From a candidate division WOR-3 bacterium (GTDB lineage: Bacteria; Hydrothermota; Tepidihabitantia; Tepidihabitantales; DTDR01): DNA of 45,103 nucleotides. Below, piece by piece: positions 7,710 to 15,878 of the stretch (within the stretch, counting starts at the first letter, position 1; the number at the start of each line of letters is the position of its first letter). The stretch lies in the NCBI GenBank assembly GCA_039801725.1, contig JBDRVE010000012.1:1-45103 (forward strand), read 5' to 3'. Below the pieces are notes generated by a model. That model did not search any database. It was not told the origin of the DNA and worked only from the letters and a program-made list of their open reading frames with translations. Made by a program: the position numbers and the translations under genes.

Positions 7710-8762
7710 ATGGGAAAATGTAAATTATGTAATAAAGAGTCAATAATTATTTCACAAAAAATTGGTTATTGTGTTAACTGTCTACGAAAAAATTTTGAAG
7801 AAATAAAAGAGGTGATAAAAGAAATTCACAAGAATTTAAGAGAATCCTTTTCTTTGCCTGAGGAAGTCCCAAATTTTGAAGAAGGTAGAAAATGTGGTCA
7901 ATGTGTCAATGATTGTAAAATTTTAGAGAACAGCTATGGTTATTGTGGCTTAATAAAAAATGAGAGAGGAATAAAAAGAAACGAAGATTTTGGTTATCTT
8001 GATTATTATTATGACCCATTACCGACCAATTGTGTGGCTTCTTTTGCTTGTAATGCTCCTAAAGGTTATTACAATTTGGCAGTATTTTTCCGCCATTGTA
8101 CCTTTAACTGTTTATATTGTCAAAATTGGCATTTTAAATTGGCACCAAAGAATAGATACTCAATTTCTGAAATGTTAGAAAAGATTAATTCCCGAGTTTT
8201 TTGTGTCTGTTATTTTGGTGGCGATCCTACACCCAATATTTATTATATTATCAATCTATCCGAAAAAATTTTAGAAAAGCAGAAATGCCGAATCTGTTTT
8301 GAAACCAATGGTTCAGTAAATTTGCAAATTTTTAAGAAAATTGTTGACATTGCTTTAAAAAGTGATGGAATAATTAAAGTTGATTTAAAAGCCTTTTCTC
8401 CAGAAGTTCACTATACCTTAACTGGTTCTTCTAACAAGAATACTTTAAAAAATATTGAATATGCTTCCCAATTTTTCAACAAAAGAAAAGAACCGCCTCT
8501 TTTGGTTGTTTCGGTACTTTTGGTTCCGGGTTATGTGGATAAGTGCGAAATTGAAGAGATTGTGAAATTTCTTAGCAAATTGAATTGGGAAATTCCGATT
8601 AGTTTTCTAGCTTATTATCCAATGTTTTATCTAAATGATTTGCCAAAAACTTCCAAAACTCATGCGGAAATAGCGAAGAAGATTGCTTTGGATTACGGAT
8701 TAAAAATAGTAAATATTGGCAATATCCATCTTTTGAGTAATGACTATTTCATTGATTTTTAA
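7710..8762 (+). CDS. Radical SAM protein, PflA-like, with extra Cys clusters
   Basis: 350 residues. The radical SAM [4Fe-4S] motif is HCTFNCLYCQNW, with C130, C134 and C137 (CX3CX2C). A GGDPTPN stretch follows. The N-terminus has additional cysteine pairs: CKLC (4/7) with CVNC (21/24), then KCGQCVNDC (62/65/69) and YGYCG (79), likely Zn or extra Fe-S sites. This layout matches the COG1180/COG1313-type 'PflA-like' family, whose members activate glycyl-radical enzymes or modify unknown substrates. No glycyl-radical enzyme lies nearby. It has its own leaderless promoter and stands 31 nt before fabH. Confidence 0.82.
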   Translation: MGKCKLCNKESIIISQKIGYCVNCLRKNFEEIKEVIKEIHKNLRESFSLPEEVPNFEEGRKCGQCVNDCKILENSYGYCGLIKNERGIKRNEDFGYLDYYYDPLPTNCVASFACNAPKGYYNLAVFFRHCTFNCLYCQNWHFKLAPKNRYSISEMLEKINSRVFCVCYFGGDPTPNIYYIINLSEKILEKQKCRICFETNGSVNLQIFKKIVDIALKSDGIIKVDLKAFSPEVHYTLTGSSNKNTLKNIEYASQFFNKRKEPPLLVVSVLLVPGYVDKCEIEEIVKFLSKLNWEIPISFLAYYPMFYLNDLPKTSKTHAEIAKKIALDYGLKIVNIGNIHLLSNDYFIDF

Positions 8763-8793
8763 AACTTTTTTATTATTATTTAATTGAAATTTT

Positions 8794-9774
8794 ATGATTA
8801 AAATAAAAATTGTTGGCACTGGCTCTTATTTGCCAGAAAAGATCATTAATAATTTTGATTTAGAAAAAATGGTTGACACGAGTGACGAATGGATTACCGA
8901 GCGAACGGGAATAAAAGAAAGAAGAATCGCTCGGGAAGATCAGGCTACTTCCGATTTGTGTTACGAAGCAGCAATAAAGGCATTAGAAATGGCTGGAATG
9001 AGACCAGAAGAAATAGATTTAATTATCGTGGCCACTTCTACTCCTGATACTGTTTATCCTTCTACTGCCTGTTGGCTTCAAAAAAGATTGAAAATAAAAG
9101 GACAGGGTGCTTTTGATGTGAGTGCTGGTTGTTCCGGTTTTTTATATGCCTTTTTACTTGCGGGCACTTTGATTGAAACAAAAATTGCCAAAAAGGTATT
9201 GGTATGTGGTGGCGAAGTAATGTCAAAAGTTGTCAATTGGGAAGACCGAGCAACTTGTGTTTTATTTGGTGACGGTGCTGGTGCTTGTGTGATTGTTGAA
9301 AGTAATGGTGAATCAGGGATTTTGTCGGCTAATTTAGGAGCCGATGGTAATTTAGCCGAGCTTCTCTATCAACCGGCTGGCGGTACTCGATTACCGGCAT
9401 CAGAAAAAACGGTTAAAGAGAAACTTCATTATGTTCATATGAAAGGAAGAGAAGTTTTTAAACACGCAGTAATTTGGATGGGTAAGGCAGCCGAAAAGGC
9501 GTTAAAAGATGCCAATGTTTCTATTGATGATATTAAACTTTTTATTCCCCATCAAGCAAATATGCGAATAATAAAAGCAACCAATGAAAGAACAAAAATC
9601 CCTGATGAAAAGACTTTTATTGTTTTACATAAATATGGTAATATGTCAGCAGCCACTATTCCTGTTGCTTTAGATGAGGCTTATCGAACGGGAAAGATAA
9701 AAGATGGTGATTTGATCTTAATGAGTGCCTTTGGTACTGGTTTTACTTGGGCAGGAATGGTTTATAAATGGTAG
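8794..9774 (+). CDS. fabH: 3-oxoacyl-[acyl-carrier-protein] synthase III
   Basis: 326 residues, typical FabH length. The catalytic triad is visible: C113 in DVSAGCSGF, H253 in IPHQANMR and N283 in YGNMSAAT. FabH condenses acetyl-CoA (or branched acyl-CoA) with malonyl-ACP to start fatty-acid synthesis. Other fab genes are absent from the window. Instead the gene precedes a 2-oxoacid:ferredoxin oxidoreductase operon, which makes acyl-CoA. If that enzyme uses branched 2-oxoacids it would supply branched primers, but this is inference. No SD is visible before the ATG. Confidence 0.93.
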   Translation: MIKIKIVGTGSYLPEKIINNFDLEKMVDTSDEWITERTGIKERRIAREDQATSDLCYEAAIKALEMAGMRPEEIDLIIVATSTPDTVYPSTACWLQKRLKIKGQGAFDVSAGCSGFLYAFLLAGTLIETKIAKKVLVCGGEVMSKVVNWEDRATCVLFGDGAGACVIVESNGESGILSANLGADGNLAELLYQPAGGTRLPASEKTVKEKLHYVHMKGREVFKHAVIWMGKAAEKALKDANVSIDDIKLFIPHQANMRIIKATNERTKIPDEKTFIVLHKYGNMSAATIPVALDEAYRTGKIKDGDLILMSAFGTGFTWAGMVYKW

Positions 9775-9783
9775 GGAGGTTAA

Positions 9784-10335
9784 ATGGTGGAAATACGGTT
9801 TCATGGTCGGGGCGGACAAGGAGCCGTTATTGCTTCGGAAATTTTAGCATCCGCCCTTTTTAAAGAAGGTTATTATTGTCAAACCTTTCCGGAATTTGGT
9901 GTTGAAAGAAGAGGAGCACCCGTTCAAGCATTTTTAAGGTTTGACAAGAAACCGATAGTTATCCGTTATAAAGTTTATCATCCTGACCATATTATCATTT
10001 TAGATCCGGTTTTGTTAAACCAGATAAATGTGACCGATGGTCTAAAACCTAATGGGACAATTTTGATTAATACTAATAAAGAAATTTCTTTTTTTTCTTT
10101 TCCTAATTACAAAGTGGCGGTTTGTGATGCTACTCAAATTGCTTTAAAATATCGTTTGGGGACAAAAGCCGCACCGATTGTTAATACGGCAATGCTCGGT
10201 GCTTTTGTAAGAATTCATCCTTTTGTTAGTTTAGATAGTGTTTTAGAAAGTATTAAGGAATATGTAGATGTTAAACAAGAAGAAAATATTTTAGCCTGTC
10301 GGGAGGCCTATGAAAAAGTTAGATTTGAGAGTTAA
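9784..10335 (+). CDS. 2-oxoacid:ferredoxin oxidoreductase, gamma subunit
   Basis: 183 residues. The N-terminus FHGRGGQGAVIASEILA and the following FPEFGVERRGAPVQAF are signatures of the gamma subunit of pyruvate/ketoisovalerate:ferredoxin oxidoreductases (PorC/VorC). A good SD (GGGAGG) stands before the ATG. It overlaps the next gene by 26 nt. Whether the substrate is pyruvate or another 2-oxoacid cannot be read from this subunit. Confidence 0.92.
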   Translation: MVEIRFHGRGGQGAVIASEILASALFKEGYYCQTFPEFGVERRGAPVQAFLRFDKKPIVIRYKVYHPDHIIILDPVLLNQINVTDGLKPNGTILINTNKEISFFSFPNYKVAVCDATQIALKYRLGTKAAPIVNTAMLGAFVRIHPFVSLDSVLESIKEYVDVKQEENILACREAYEKVRFES

Positions 10336-11989
10336 AGATTATCCAGAATTAGCGATTAGTTGGGAAACAACTTTAATTAATAAGACCGGTACTTGGCGAA
10401 CTTTTTATCCTAAATATCTTTCTAAGACGCCTCCTTGTAATTACTATTGTCCAGCGAATGAAAATATCCAAAAATATATTGCCCTTTCTTTAAAGGGAGA
10501 ATTCGAAGAAGCTTATCTCACGATTTTAGAAAAAAATCCTTTTCCTTCTATCACCGGCCGCGTTTGTTATCATCCTTGTGAAACCGGTTGTAATCGGGGA
10601 AAGTTTGATGAGAGTATCGCTATCCACACTATTGAAAGATTTATTGGCGATTATGGATTAAATTTTGTTGAGCCTAAAAGAAGGATCGAGAAACTAACCA
10701 ATGATAAAAAAGTAGCAATAATTGGCAGTGGCCCAAGTGGCCTTAGTTGTGCCTATTACCTTCTTTCTAATGGCGTAAAGGTGACAATTTTGGAAAGAGA
10801 AGAATATCCTGGCGGCATTCTTTTTTATGGTATCCCTAGTTATCGTTTGCCCAAAGAGATTGTAAAAAGAGAGGTTGAAAAACTTATAAAAAGGGGAGCA
10901 AAATTTATTTTCGGAAAAGAACTGGGAAAAGATTTTTCTTTGGATGATTTGACAAAGGAATACGATGCAGTTTTCTTGGCGATTGGTGCTCAAATTGAAC
11001 AAGAATTAGGAGTGCCTAATGAAGAAGCAAAAGGTGTTTTAATGGGATTGGAATTTCTTAAAACAATAAATCTTAAAAGGAAAATTAAAGATTTTGGCAA
11101 AAATGTGTTAGTTATTGGTGGTGGTAATACCGCAATTGATTGTGCCCGTACGGCATTGAGAAAGGGAGCGAAAGTAAAAATTCTCTATCGCCGAACGAAA
11201 GAAGAAATGCCGGCAGTAAAAGAAGAAGTTGAAGAGGCAATAAAAGAAGGAATAGAGATTATTTTTTTGACCGCACCAGTGAGAGTGATTAAAGATAAAA
11301 AAGGAAAGGTAAAAGGGTTAGAATGTGTAAAAATGAAATTAAGCGAGGAGGTAGATGAGACCGGAAGGAGAAAGCCAATACCCATAAAAGATTCTAACTT
11401 TGTTATCAAATGTGACACAATAATTAAAGCGATCGGCGAAAGAGTTGATTTAAATATTTTACCTAAAGAAATAATTAGTAAAAGAACAATTCTTGCCGAT
11501 GAGTTTGGTAAAACAAATATTGAAAAGGTATTTGCTGGTGGCGATTGTGTAACAGGTCCCAAAACGGTTGTTGAAGCAATTGCTTATGGTCGGAGGGCTG
11601 CTGCTTTTATTCTTCATTATTTAAAAAATTATGAATTACCACCAAAAGAAATTTTTAATCTAGTTGATTACGAAAATCTTAATACTTACTATTTTGAAAA
11701 ACAGAAAAGAATCGAAGAAAGTAAATTGCCAGTAAATAAAAGAAAAAGAAATTTTAAAGAGATTATTGCTACTCTTAGCGACCAAGATATTAAATACGAA
11801 GCCGGTAGATGTTTTTCCTGTGGTGTGTGTAATAACTGTGATAATTGCTATGTTTTCTGTCCAGATTTAGCAATATTAAAGAAAAATGGTGAGTATGAGA
11901 TATTGTATGATTATTGCAAAGGTTGTGGTGTCTGCGCCCATGAGTGTCCAAGAAATGTGATAAGTATGTTCTTTGAGGAGGAGAAATGA
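10310..11989 (+). CDS. GltD-like flavoprotein fused to a PorD-type ferredoxin (oxidoreductase delta subunit)
   Basis: 559 residues with three parts. Residues 40-100 hold the Fe-S cysteines of GltD/NfnB-type proteins (C43, C47, C86, C90, C94). Residues 133-440 are the pyridine-nucleotide-disulfide-type flavin domain, with AIIGSGPSGLS (FAD), VLVIGGGNTAID (NAD(P)H) and FAGGDCVTGPKTVVEAI. Residues 501-546 are two [4Fe-4S] clusters like PorD (CFSCGVCNNCDNC...C, then CKGCGVCAHEC). The fusion sits between gamma and alpha subunits, with overlaps of 26 and 4 nt. It could therefore pass electrons between the Fe-S chain of the oxidoreductase and NAD(P)H; this is inference from domain order. An SD (GGGAGG) precedes the ATG. 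Confidence 0.88.
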   Translation: MKKLDLRVKDYPELAISWETTLINKTGTWRTFYPKYLSKTPPCNYYCPANENIQKYIALSLKGEFEEAYLTILEKNPFPSITGRVCYHPCETGCNRGKFDESIAIHTIERFIGDYGLNFVEPKRRIEKLTNDKKVAIIGSGPSGLSCAYYLLSNGVKVTILEREEYPGGILFYGIPSYRLPKEIVKREVEKLIKRGAKFIFGKELGKDFSLDDLTKEYDAVFLAIGAQIEQELGVPNEEAKGVLMGLEFLKTINLKRKIKDFGKNVLVIGGGNTAIDCARTALRKGAKVKILYRRTKEEMPAVKEEVEEAIKEGIEIIFLTAPVRVIKDKKGKVKGLECVKMKLSEEVDETGRRKPIPIKDSNFVIKCDTIIKAIGERVDLNILPKEIISKRTILADEFGKTNIEKVFAGGDCVTGPKTVVEAIAYGRRAAAFILHYLKNYELPPKEIFNLVDYENLNTYYFEKQKRIEESKLPVNKRKRNFKEIIATLSDQDIKYEAGRCFSCGVCNNCDNCYVFCPDLAILKKNGEYEILYDYCKGCGVCAHECPRNVISMFFEEEK

Positions 11990-13164
11990 AAGAGGGTTTG
12001 ATTTATGGTAAAAAGAAGGTAGTAACTGGTAATCACGCAGTTTCTTATGGGGTACTATTATCAAGAGCAGAAGTGATTGCTGCCTATCCGATAACTCCAC
12101 AAACTCAGATTGTTGAACTATTATCAGAGTTCTGTGCCAGTGGTCTTCTAAAAGCAAAGTTTATTAAAGTAGAAAGTGAACATTCTGCAATGGCTGCCTG
12201 TGTTGGTGCTGCTGCTGCTGGTTGTCGAACTTTTACTGCTACCTCTGCTCATGGTTTGGCTTTGATGCACGAAATGCTTCATTGGGCAGTGGGTGGAAGG
12301 TTACCAATTGTGTTAGCCAATGTTAATCGGGCGATGGGACCAGGCTGGTCAGTTTGGACGGATCAAAATGATTCCCTTTCCCAAAGGGATGTTGGTTTTG
12401 TCCAATTTTATTGTGAATCTAATCAAGAAGTATTAGATACCACAATTCAAGCGTTTAAGATTGCTGAAACTTGTCTCATTCCGGTAATGCTTGTTTTGGA
12501 TGCTTTTGTTTTATCCCATACCTCTGAGCCGGTAGATATTCCTTACCAAGAAGATGTGGATAAGTTTTTACCACCTTATAAGCCAAAATATTTCTTAGAT
12601 ATAAATGACCCAAGAGCCTTTGGTGGACTTACTTCACCTGACCATTATTATGAAATTAGATATAAAATTGAAGAAGCCCATAGAAAGGCATTGAAGGTTA
12701 GCGAAGAGGTGGATAATGAGTTTTATCAGATATTTGGTAGAAAATATGGTTTAGTGGAAAGTTATCAGTGTGAAGATGCCAAACTTATTTTAGTCACTTC
12801 CGGAACAATTACCGGTACAGCCAGACAAGTTATTGATGAAGAGCGGAGCAAAGGAAAAAGAGTTGGACTTTTGAAAATCAGACTTTTTAGACCTTCACCT
12901 ATTCCTCAAATAAAGGAGATTTTAACAAAAGCCGAAAGGGTGGCGGTTATTGATAGAAATATTAGTTTTGGGCATTCAGGAATATTTTGTCAAGAGATTA
13001 AATCAATTTTATATAATGAGATAAGAAAGCCAATGATATTCGGTTTTGTGATTGGTTTAGGCGGTAGAGATGTTGTTCCCGATGACATTAGGGAGATTAT
13101 TGATTTTGCTTACAAAGCTGATTATCCCGAAGAAATGGTATATTTTCGGGGGGTGAGATTATGA
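11986..13164 (+). CDS. 2-oxoacid:ferredoxin oxidoreductase, alpha subunit
   Basis: 392 residues. The N-terminal TGNHAVSYGVLLSRAEVIAAYPITPQTQ, then KVESEHSAMAACVGAAAAG and TSAHGLALMHEM, are standard for PorA-type alpha subunits (pyrimidine-binding side of the TPP site). A C-terminal transketolase-like domain with RLFRPSPIPQIKE and DRNISFGHSG follows. The enzyme converts a 2-oxoacid and CoA to acyl-CoA, CO2 and reduced ferredoxin. It has an SD (GGAGGAG) and 4-nt overlaps (ATGA) at both ends with its partner genes. Confidence 0.94.
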   Translation: MKEGLIYGKKKVVTGNHAVSYGVLLSRAEVIAAYPITPQTQIVELLSEFCASGLLKAKFIKVESEHSAMAACVGAAAAGCRTFTATSAHGLALMHEMLHWAVGGRLPIVLANVNRAMGPGWSVWTDQNDSLSQRDVGFVQFYCESNQEVLDTTIQAFKIAETCLIPVMLVLDAFVLSHTSEPVDIPYQEDVDKFLPPYKPKYFLDINDPRAFGGLTSPDHYYEIRYKIEEAHRKALKVSEEVDNEFYQIFGRKYGLVESYQCEDAKLILVTSGTITGTARQVIDEERSKGKRVGLLKIRLFRPSPIPQIKEILTKAERVAVIDRNISFGHSGIFCQEIKSILYNEIRKPMIFGFVIGLGGRDVVPDDIREIIDFAYKADYPEEMVYFRGVRL

Positions 13165-14042
13165 GGTGGCAGTTTGCTAATTACACTCAAGAATATATGA
13201 ACCAGGGACATTTGGCTTGTCCGGGTTGTGGCGGTGCTTATGCGATGCGCTTGGCATTAAAGGCATTAGGTAAGAATACAATTGTTGTTATTCCTGCCTG
13301 TTGCTGGTCAATTATTGATGGTCCCTTTCCTTTACATTGTTTAAAGGTTCCAGTTTATCATACCGCCTTTGAAACAGCAGCGGTTGTTGCCAGTGGTATA
13401 AGGGCAGCATTAGATATAAAAGGAAAAACTGATATTGAAGTATTGGCATTTGCTGGTGATGGTGGAACATTAGATATTGGAATTCAGGCATTATCGGCTG
13501 CCTGCGAGAGAAATGATAAAATTATCTATGCCTGTTATGATAATGAAGCCTATATGAATACCGGAATCCAACGTTCTTCGGCAACTCCTTATGGAGCTTG
13601 GACAACAACGACACCAAGAGAGAATTTTAAGAAAGAGAGAAAGAAAAATATTAGTGAAATTATTGCCGCCCATCGGATACCTTATGTTGCCACCGCTTCT
13701 ATCGGTTTTCCTGATGATTTAATAGTAAAATTTAAAAAGGCAAAAGAAGCAAAAGGAACAGCCTTTATCCATATATTTGCACCTTGCCCAACAGGTTGGC
13801 GAATGGCACCGGAATTGATGATAACAATCTCCCAATTAGCAGTTGATTGTAAGGTCTTTCCATTATACGAAGTTTTTGATGGTGTAAAATATGTGATAAA
13901 TTACCAACCCAAAAATATACCTGTTAAAGAATACCTAAAACTCCAAGGTCGTTTCTCCCATCTAACTGAAAAAGAGATAGAAATAATCCAAAGAGAAGTA
14001 GATTTTAATTGGGAGATACTCACTAAGAAGGCAAAAGGTTAA
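13161..14042 (+). CDS. 2-oxoacid:ferredoxin oxidoreductase, beta subunit (TPP-binding)
   Basis: 293 residues. The N-terminal HLACPGCGG gives the first two Fe-S cysteines, with more at IPACCW. The TPP/Mg motif is FAGDGGTLDIG followed by YACYDNEAYMNTGIQRS. The length and the GIQRSSATPYGAWTTTTP segment match pyruvate-type beta subunits. It closes the operon fabH-gamma-delta-alpha-beta and overlaps alpha by 4 nt. No clear terminator was seen after the stop. Confidence 0.94.
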   Translation: MRWQFANYTQEYMNQGHLACPGCGGAYAMRLALKALGKNTIVVIPACCWSIIDGPFPLHCLKVPVYHTAFETAAVVASGIRAALDIKGKTDIEVLAFAGDGGTLDIGIQALSAACERNDKIIYACYDNEAYMNTGIQRSSATPYGAWTTTTPRENFKKERKKNISEIIAAHRIPYVATASIGFPDDLIVKFKKAKEAKGTAFIHIFAPCPTGWRMAPELMITISQLAVDCKVFPLYEVFDGVKYVINYQPKNIPVKEYLKLQGRFSHLTEKEIEIIQREVDFNWEILTKKAKG

Positions 14043-14525
14043 ATATCCATCTATTTAAATAGAAACTTATTTGGTAAGATTCATAAAGTGAGAGAATAAA
14101 CTACCCTTAAATTTTAAAAATTTCCAACAATAATATAGATATTAAACTTCTTATTTTTACCTTACCGCAAATAGAAAATTGATATTTCTGTTCCAACAAG
14201 ACCTCATATTGATACAATGATTTTTGGTGCTGATATGCGTTGGATATTTGGATAGATAGAAATTTATCTATATATTGCGAATATGTATGCGTTCAGGTTT
14301 AAAGATAATAGATATTTTCTAATCCCTTTTACCTTATTAAGTTGGCGAATTTTACACATTTATATTTGATAAGATACTAATTGAGCAATTGCTTCTGATT
14401 CTTTTGCTTATAGGACCGTCCTCTTCCTCATCCCCATTATAGGAAATTTCTTTATGTTGCTAGTATTTATTTATTCCAAATTTTTAACATTGCCAAAAAT
14501 CCAGTAAAATAAAAAGAGGTGAAAA

Positions 14526-14687
14526 ATGGTTAGAAGAATAATCCTTATGATATTTTTAATGTTAGGCATTATTTTAAGTGTACTCAGAGTTAAGGGGTTG
14601 AGCCTTTTAAAAATGCTTCGACAAGGGAACTTCACAATTGGACAGGTCAGTCCTTTGTTGCTATTTGTGATTCCTTTCTCTAGATAA
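14526..14687 (+). pseudogene. Short signal-peptide ORF, probably a frameshifted remnant
   Basis: 53 codons with an SD-like AGAGGTGA before the ATG. The first 24 residues, MVRRIILMIFLMLGIILSVL and on, look like a signal peptide. The downstream part is more protein-like in the +1 frame (NWTGQSFVAICDSFL, ending at TAG), so a frameshift probably broke a secreted-protein gene. It could instead be an intact small membrane peptide. Confidence 0.35.
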
Positions 14688-14733
14688 AGATATTTAATTG
14701 GACAACCATTTTTGAAGGGAAAAACAAAAGTTT

Positions 14734-14760
14734 AAAGTTTCCTCTATGGAAACTTTTTAT
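14734..14760 (+). terminator. Rho-independent terminator-like hairpin
   Basis: The stem AAAGTTTCC (14734-14742) pairs with GGAAACTTT (14748-14756) over a 5-nt loop, followed by TTAT. It lies after the remnant ORF and well before the arcC promoter. Confidence 0.6.
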
Positions 14761-14905
14761 TTCACAAAAATTTTATATAAGTTATTGAAATTACATAACT
14801 TAAATATATTTGCCCCTTTGGATAGGGGACTATATACTATACCACCTTGGATATACCTTTATTAATAATCTTTAAAACAATTTGTAAGAATATATTAATA
14901 AAGTA

Positions 14906-14934
14906 TTGAATTTTTATTAATAGTTAATTAAAAT
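14906..14934 (+). promoter_or_regulatory. Leaderless promoter of the carbamate kinase gene
   Basis: -35 TTGAAT (14906-14911), 17 nt, -10 TAAAAT (14929-14934), then 5 nt (TAATA) to the ATG at 14940. No SD. The architecture equals that of the glnA promoter. Confidence 0.7.
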
Positions 14935-14939
14935 TAATA

Positions 14940-15878
14940 ATGAAGAAAATATGCGTTTGTGCGATTGGTGGCAATTCCTTAATTAAAGAAGGCGGTGGAA
15001 TTTCATTTGATGACCAATTAAATACCGTTTATGAGACCTGTGAAAATTTAGTTCCGGTTATTGAAAATGGTTATGAACTTTTGATTACTCATGGTAATGG
15101 ACCGCAGGTTGGTTATTTACTTTTAAAGAATCATCTATCAAGGAATTTCTTACCGGAGGAGCCTTTGGATTGTGCGAATGCGATGACTCAGGGGGAGATT
15201 GGTTATATGATAAGCTTGGCGATGACCAATGTATTAAAGAGAAATAAAATTGATAAAGAGGTGGTTACTGTTATTACGAGAGTTTTGGTTAATGAAAATG
15301 ATGAGGATTTCAAAAAACCTTCTAAGCCCATTGGACCTTTTTATACGAGAGAGGAGATGGAAGTTTTAAAAAGAAAATATGGTTGGGTTTTTGTGGAAGA
15401 TGCTTATCGGGGATTTAGAAGGGTTGTCCCTTCGCCAAAACCAAAAAGGATTATTGAGATTTCTGCAATTAGAAAATTGTTGGAGGAAGGTAAGATTGTG
15501 ATTGCTGGTGGCGGAGGCGGAATTGGTGTGATTGAGAAGAATGGTGATTATTTTGGGATTGCCTGTGTAATTGATAAGGATTTAACAGGTTCATTACTTG
15601 CCAAGGAGTTAAATGCTTCTTTATTTATTATCTCAACAGCGGTTCCTTATGTCTATTTAAATTATGGTAAGAAAGATAGAAAACCATTAAGAAAGGTTAC
15701 TCTTTCTGAAATTATAAAGTATTATAAGGAAGGTCATTTTCCAAAAGGAAGTATGGGACCAAAGATTGAAGCGGCAATAAATTTCTTGAAGAACGGCGGG
15801 AAAGTGGTTATCATTACATCTCCCGAAAATATTGGTAAAGCATTAAAAGGAAAAGTTGGAACAAGGATTTTAAGATGA
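14940..15878 (+). CDS. arcC: Carbamate kinase
   Basis: 312 residues. The amino-acid kinase motifs of carbamate kinase are clear: AIGGNSLIKEGG (8-19), THGNGPQVG (47-55), PSPKPKRIIE, AGGGGGIGV (185-193), DKDLTGSLLAKEL and GSMGPKIEAAINFL. It makes ATP from carbamoyl phosphate or the reverse. No arginine deiminase or ornithine carbamoyltransferase is adjacent, so the source of carbamoyl phosphate is not shown here; purine or allantoin breakdown is a possibility. The stop overlaps the next ATG by 4 nt. Confidence 0.93.
   Translation: MKKICVCAIGGNSLIKEGGGISFDDQLNTVYETCENLVPVIENGYELLITHGNGPQVGYLLLKNHLSRNFLPEEPLDCANAMTQGEIGYMISLAMTNVLKRNKIDKEVVTVITRVLVNENDEDFKKPSKPIGPFYTREEMEVLKRKYGWVFVEDAYRGFRRVVPSPKPKRIIEISAIRKLLEEGKIVIAGGGGGIGVIEKNGDYFGIACVIDKDLTGSLLAKELNASLFIISTAVPYVYLNYGKKDRKPLRKVTLSEIIKYYKEGHFPKGSMGPKIEAAINFLKNGGKVVIITSPENIGKALKGKVGTRILR

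Larger units (their letters stand above)
14043..14939. other. Degraded intergenic region with gene remnants
   Basis: About 900 nt. Minus-strand reading shows no gene. On the plus strand, 14175-14255 reads as 26 sense codons (ISVPTRPHIDTMIFGADMRW) ending in TAG. The same frame continues after the stop as IANMYAFRFKDNRYFLIPF to about 14370. This looks like a decayed outer-membrane or surface protein, but the family is not certain. A short ORF with signal peptide (14526-14687) follows, then a terminator hairpin (14734-14760) and the arcC promoter. The pattern suggests deletion and decay of one or two secreted-protein genes. Confidence 0.45.
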
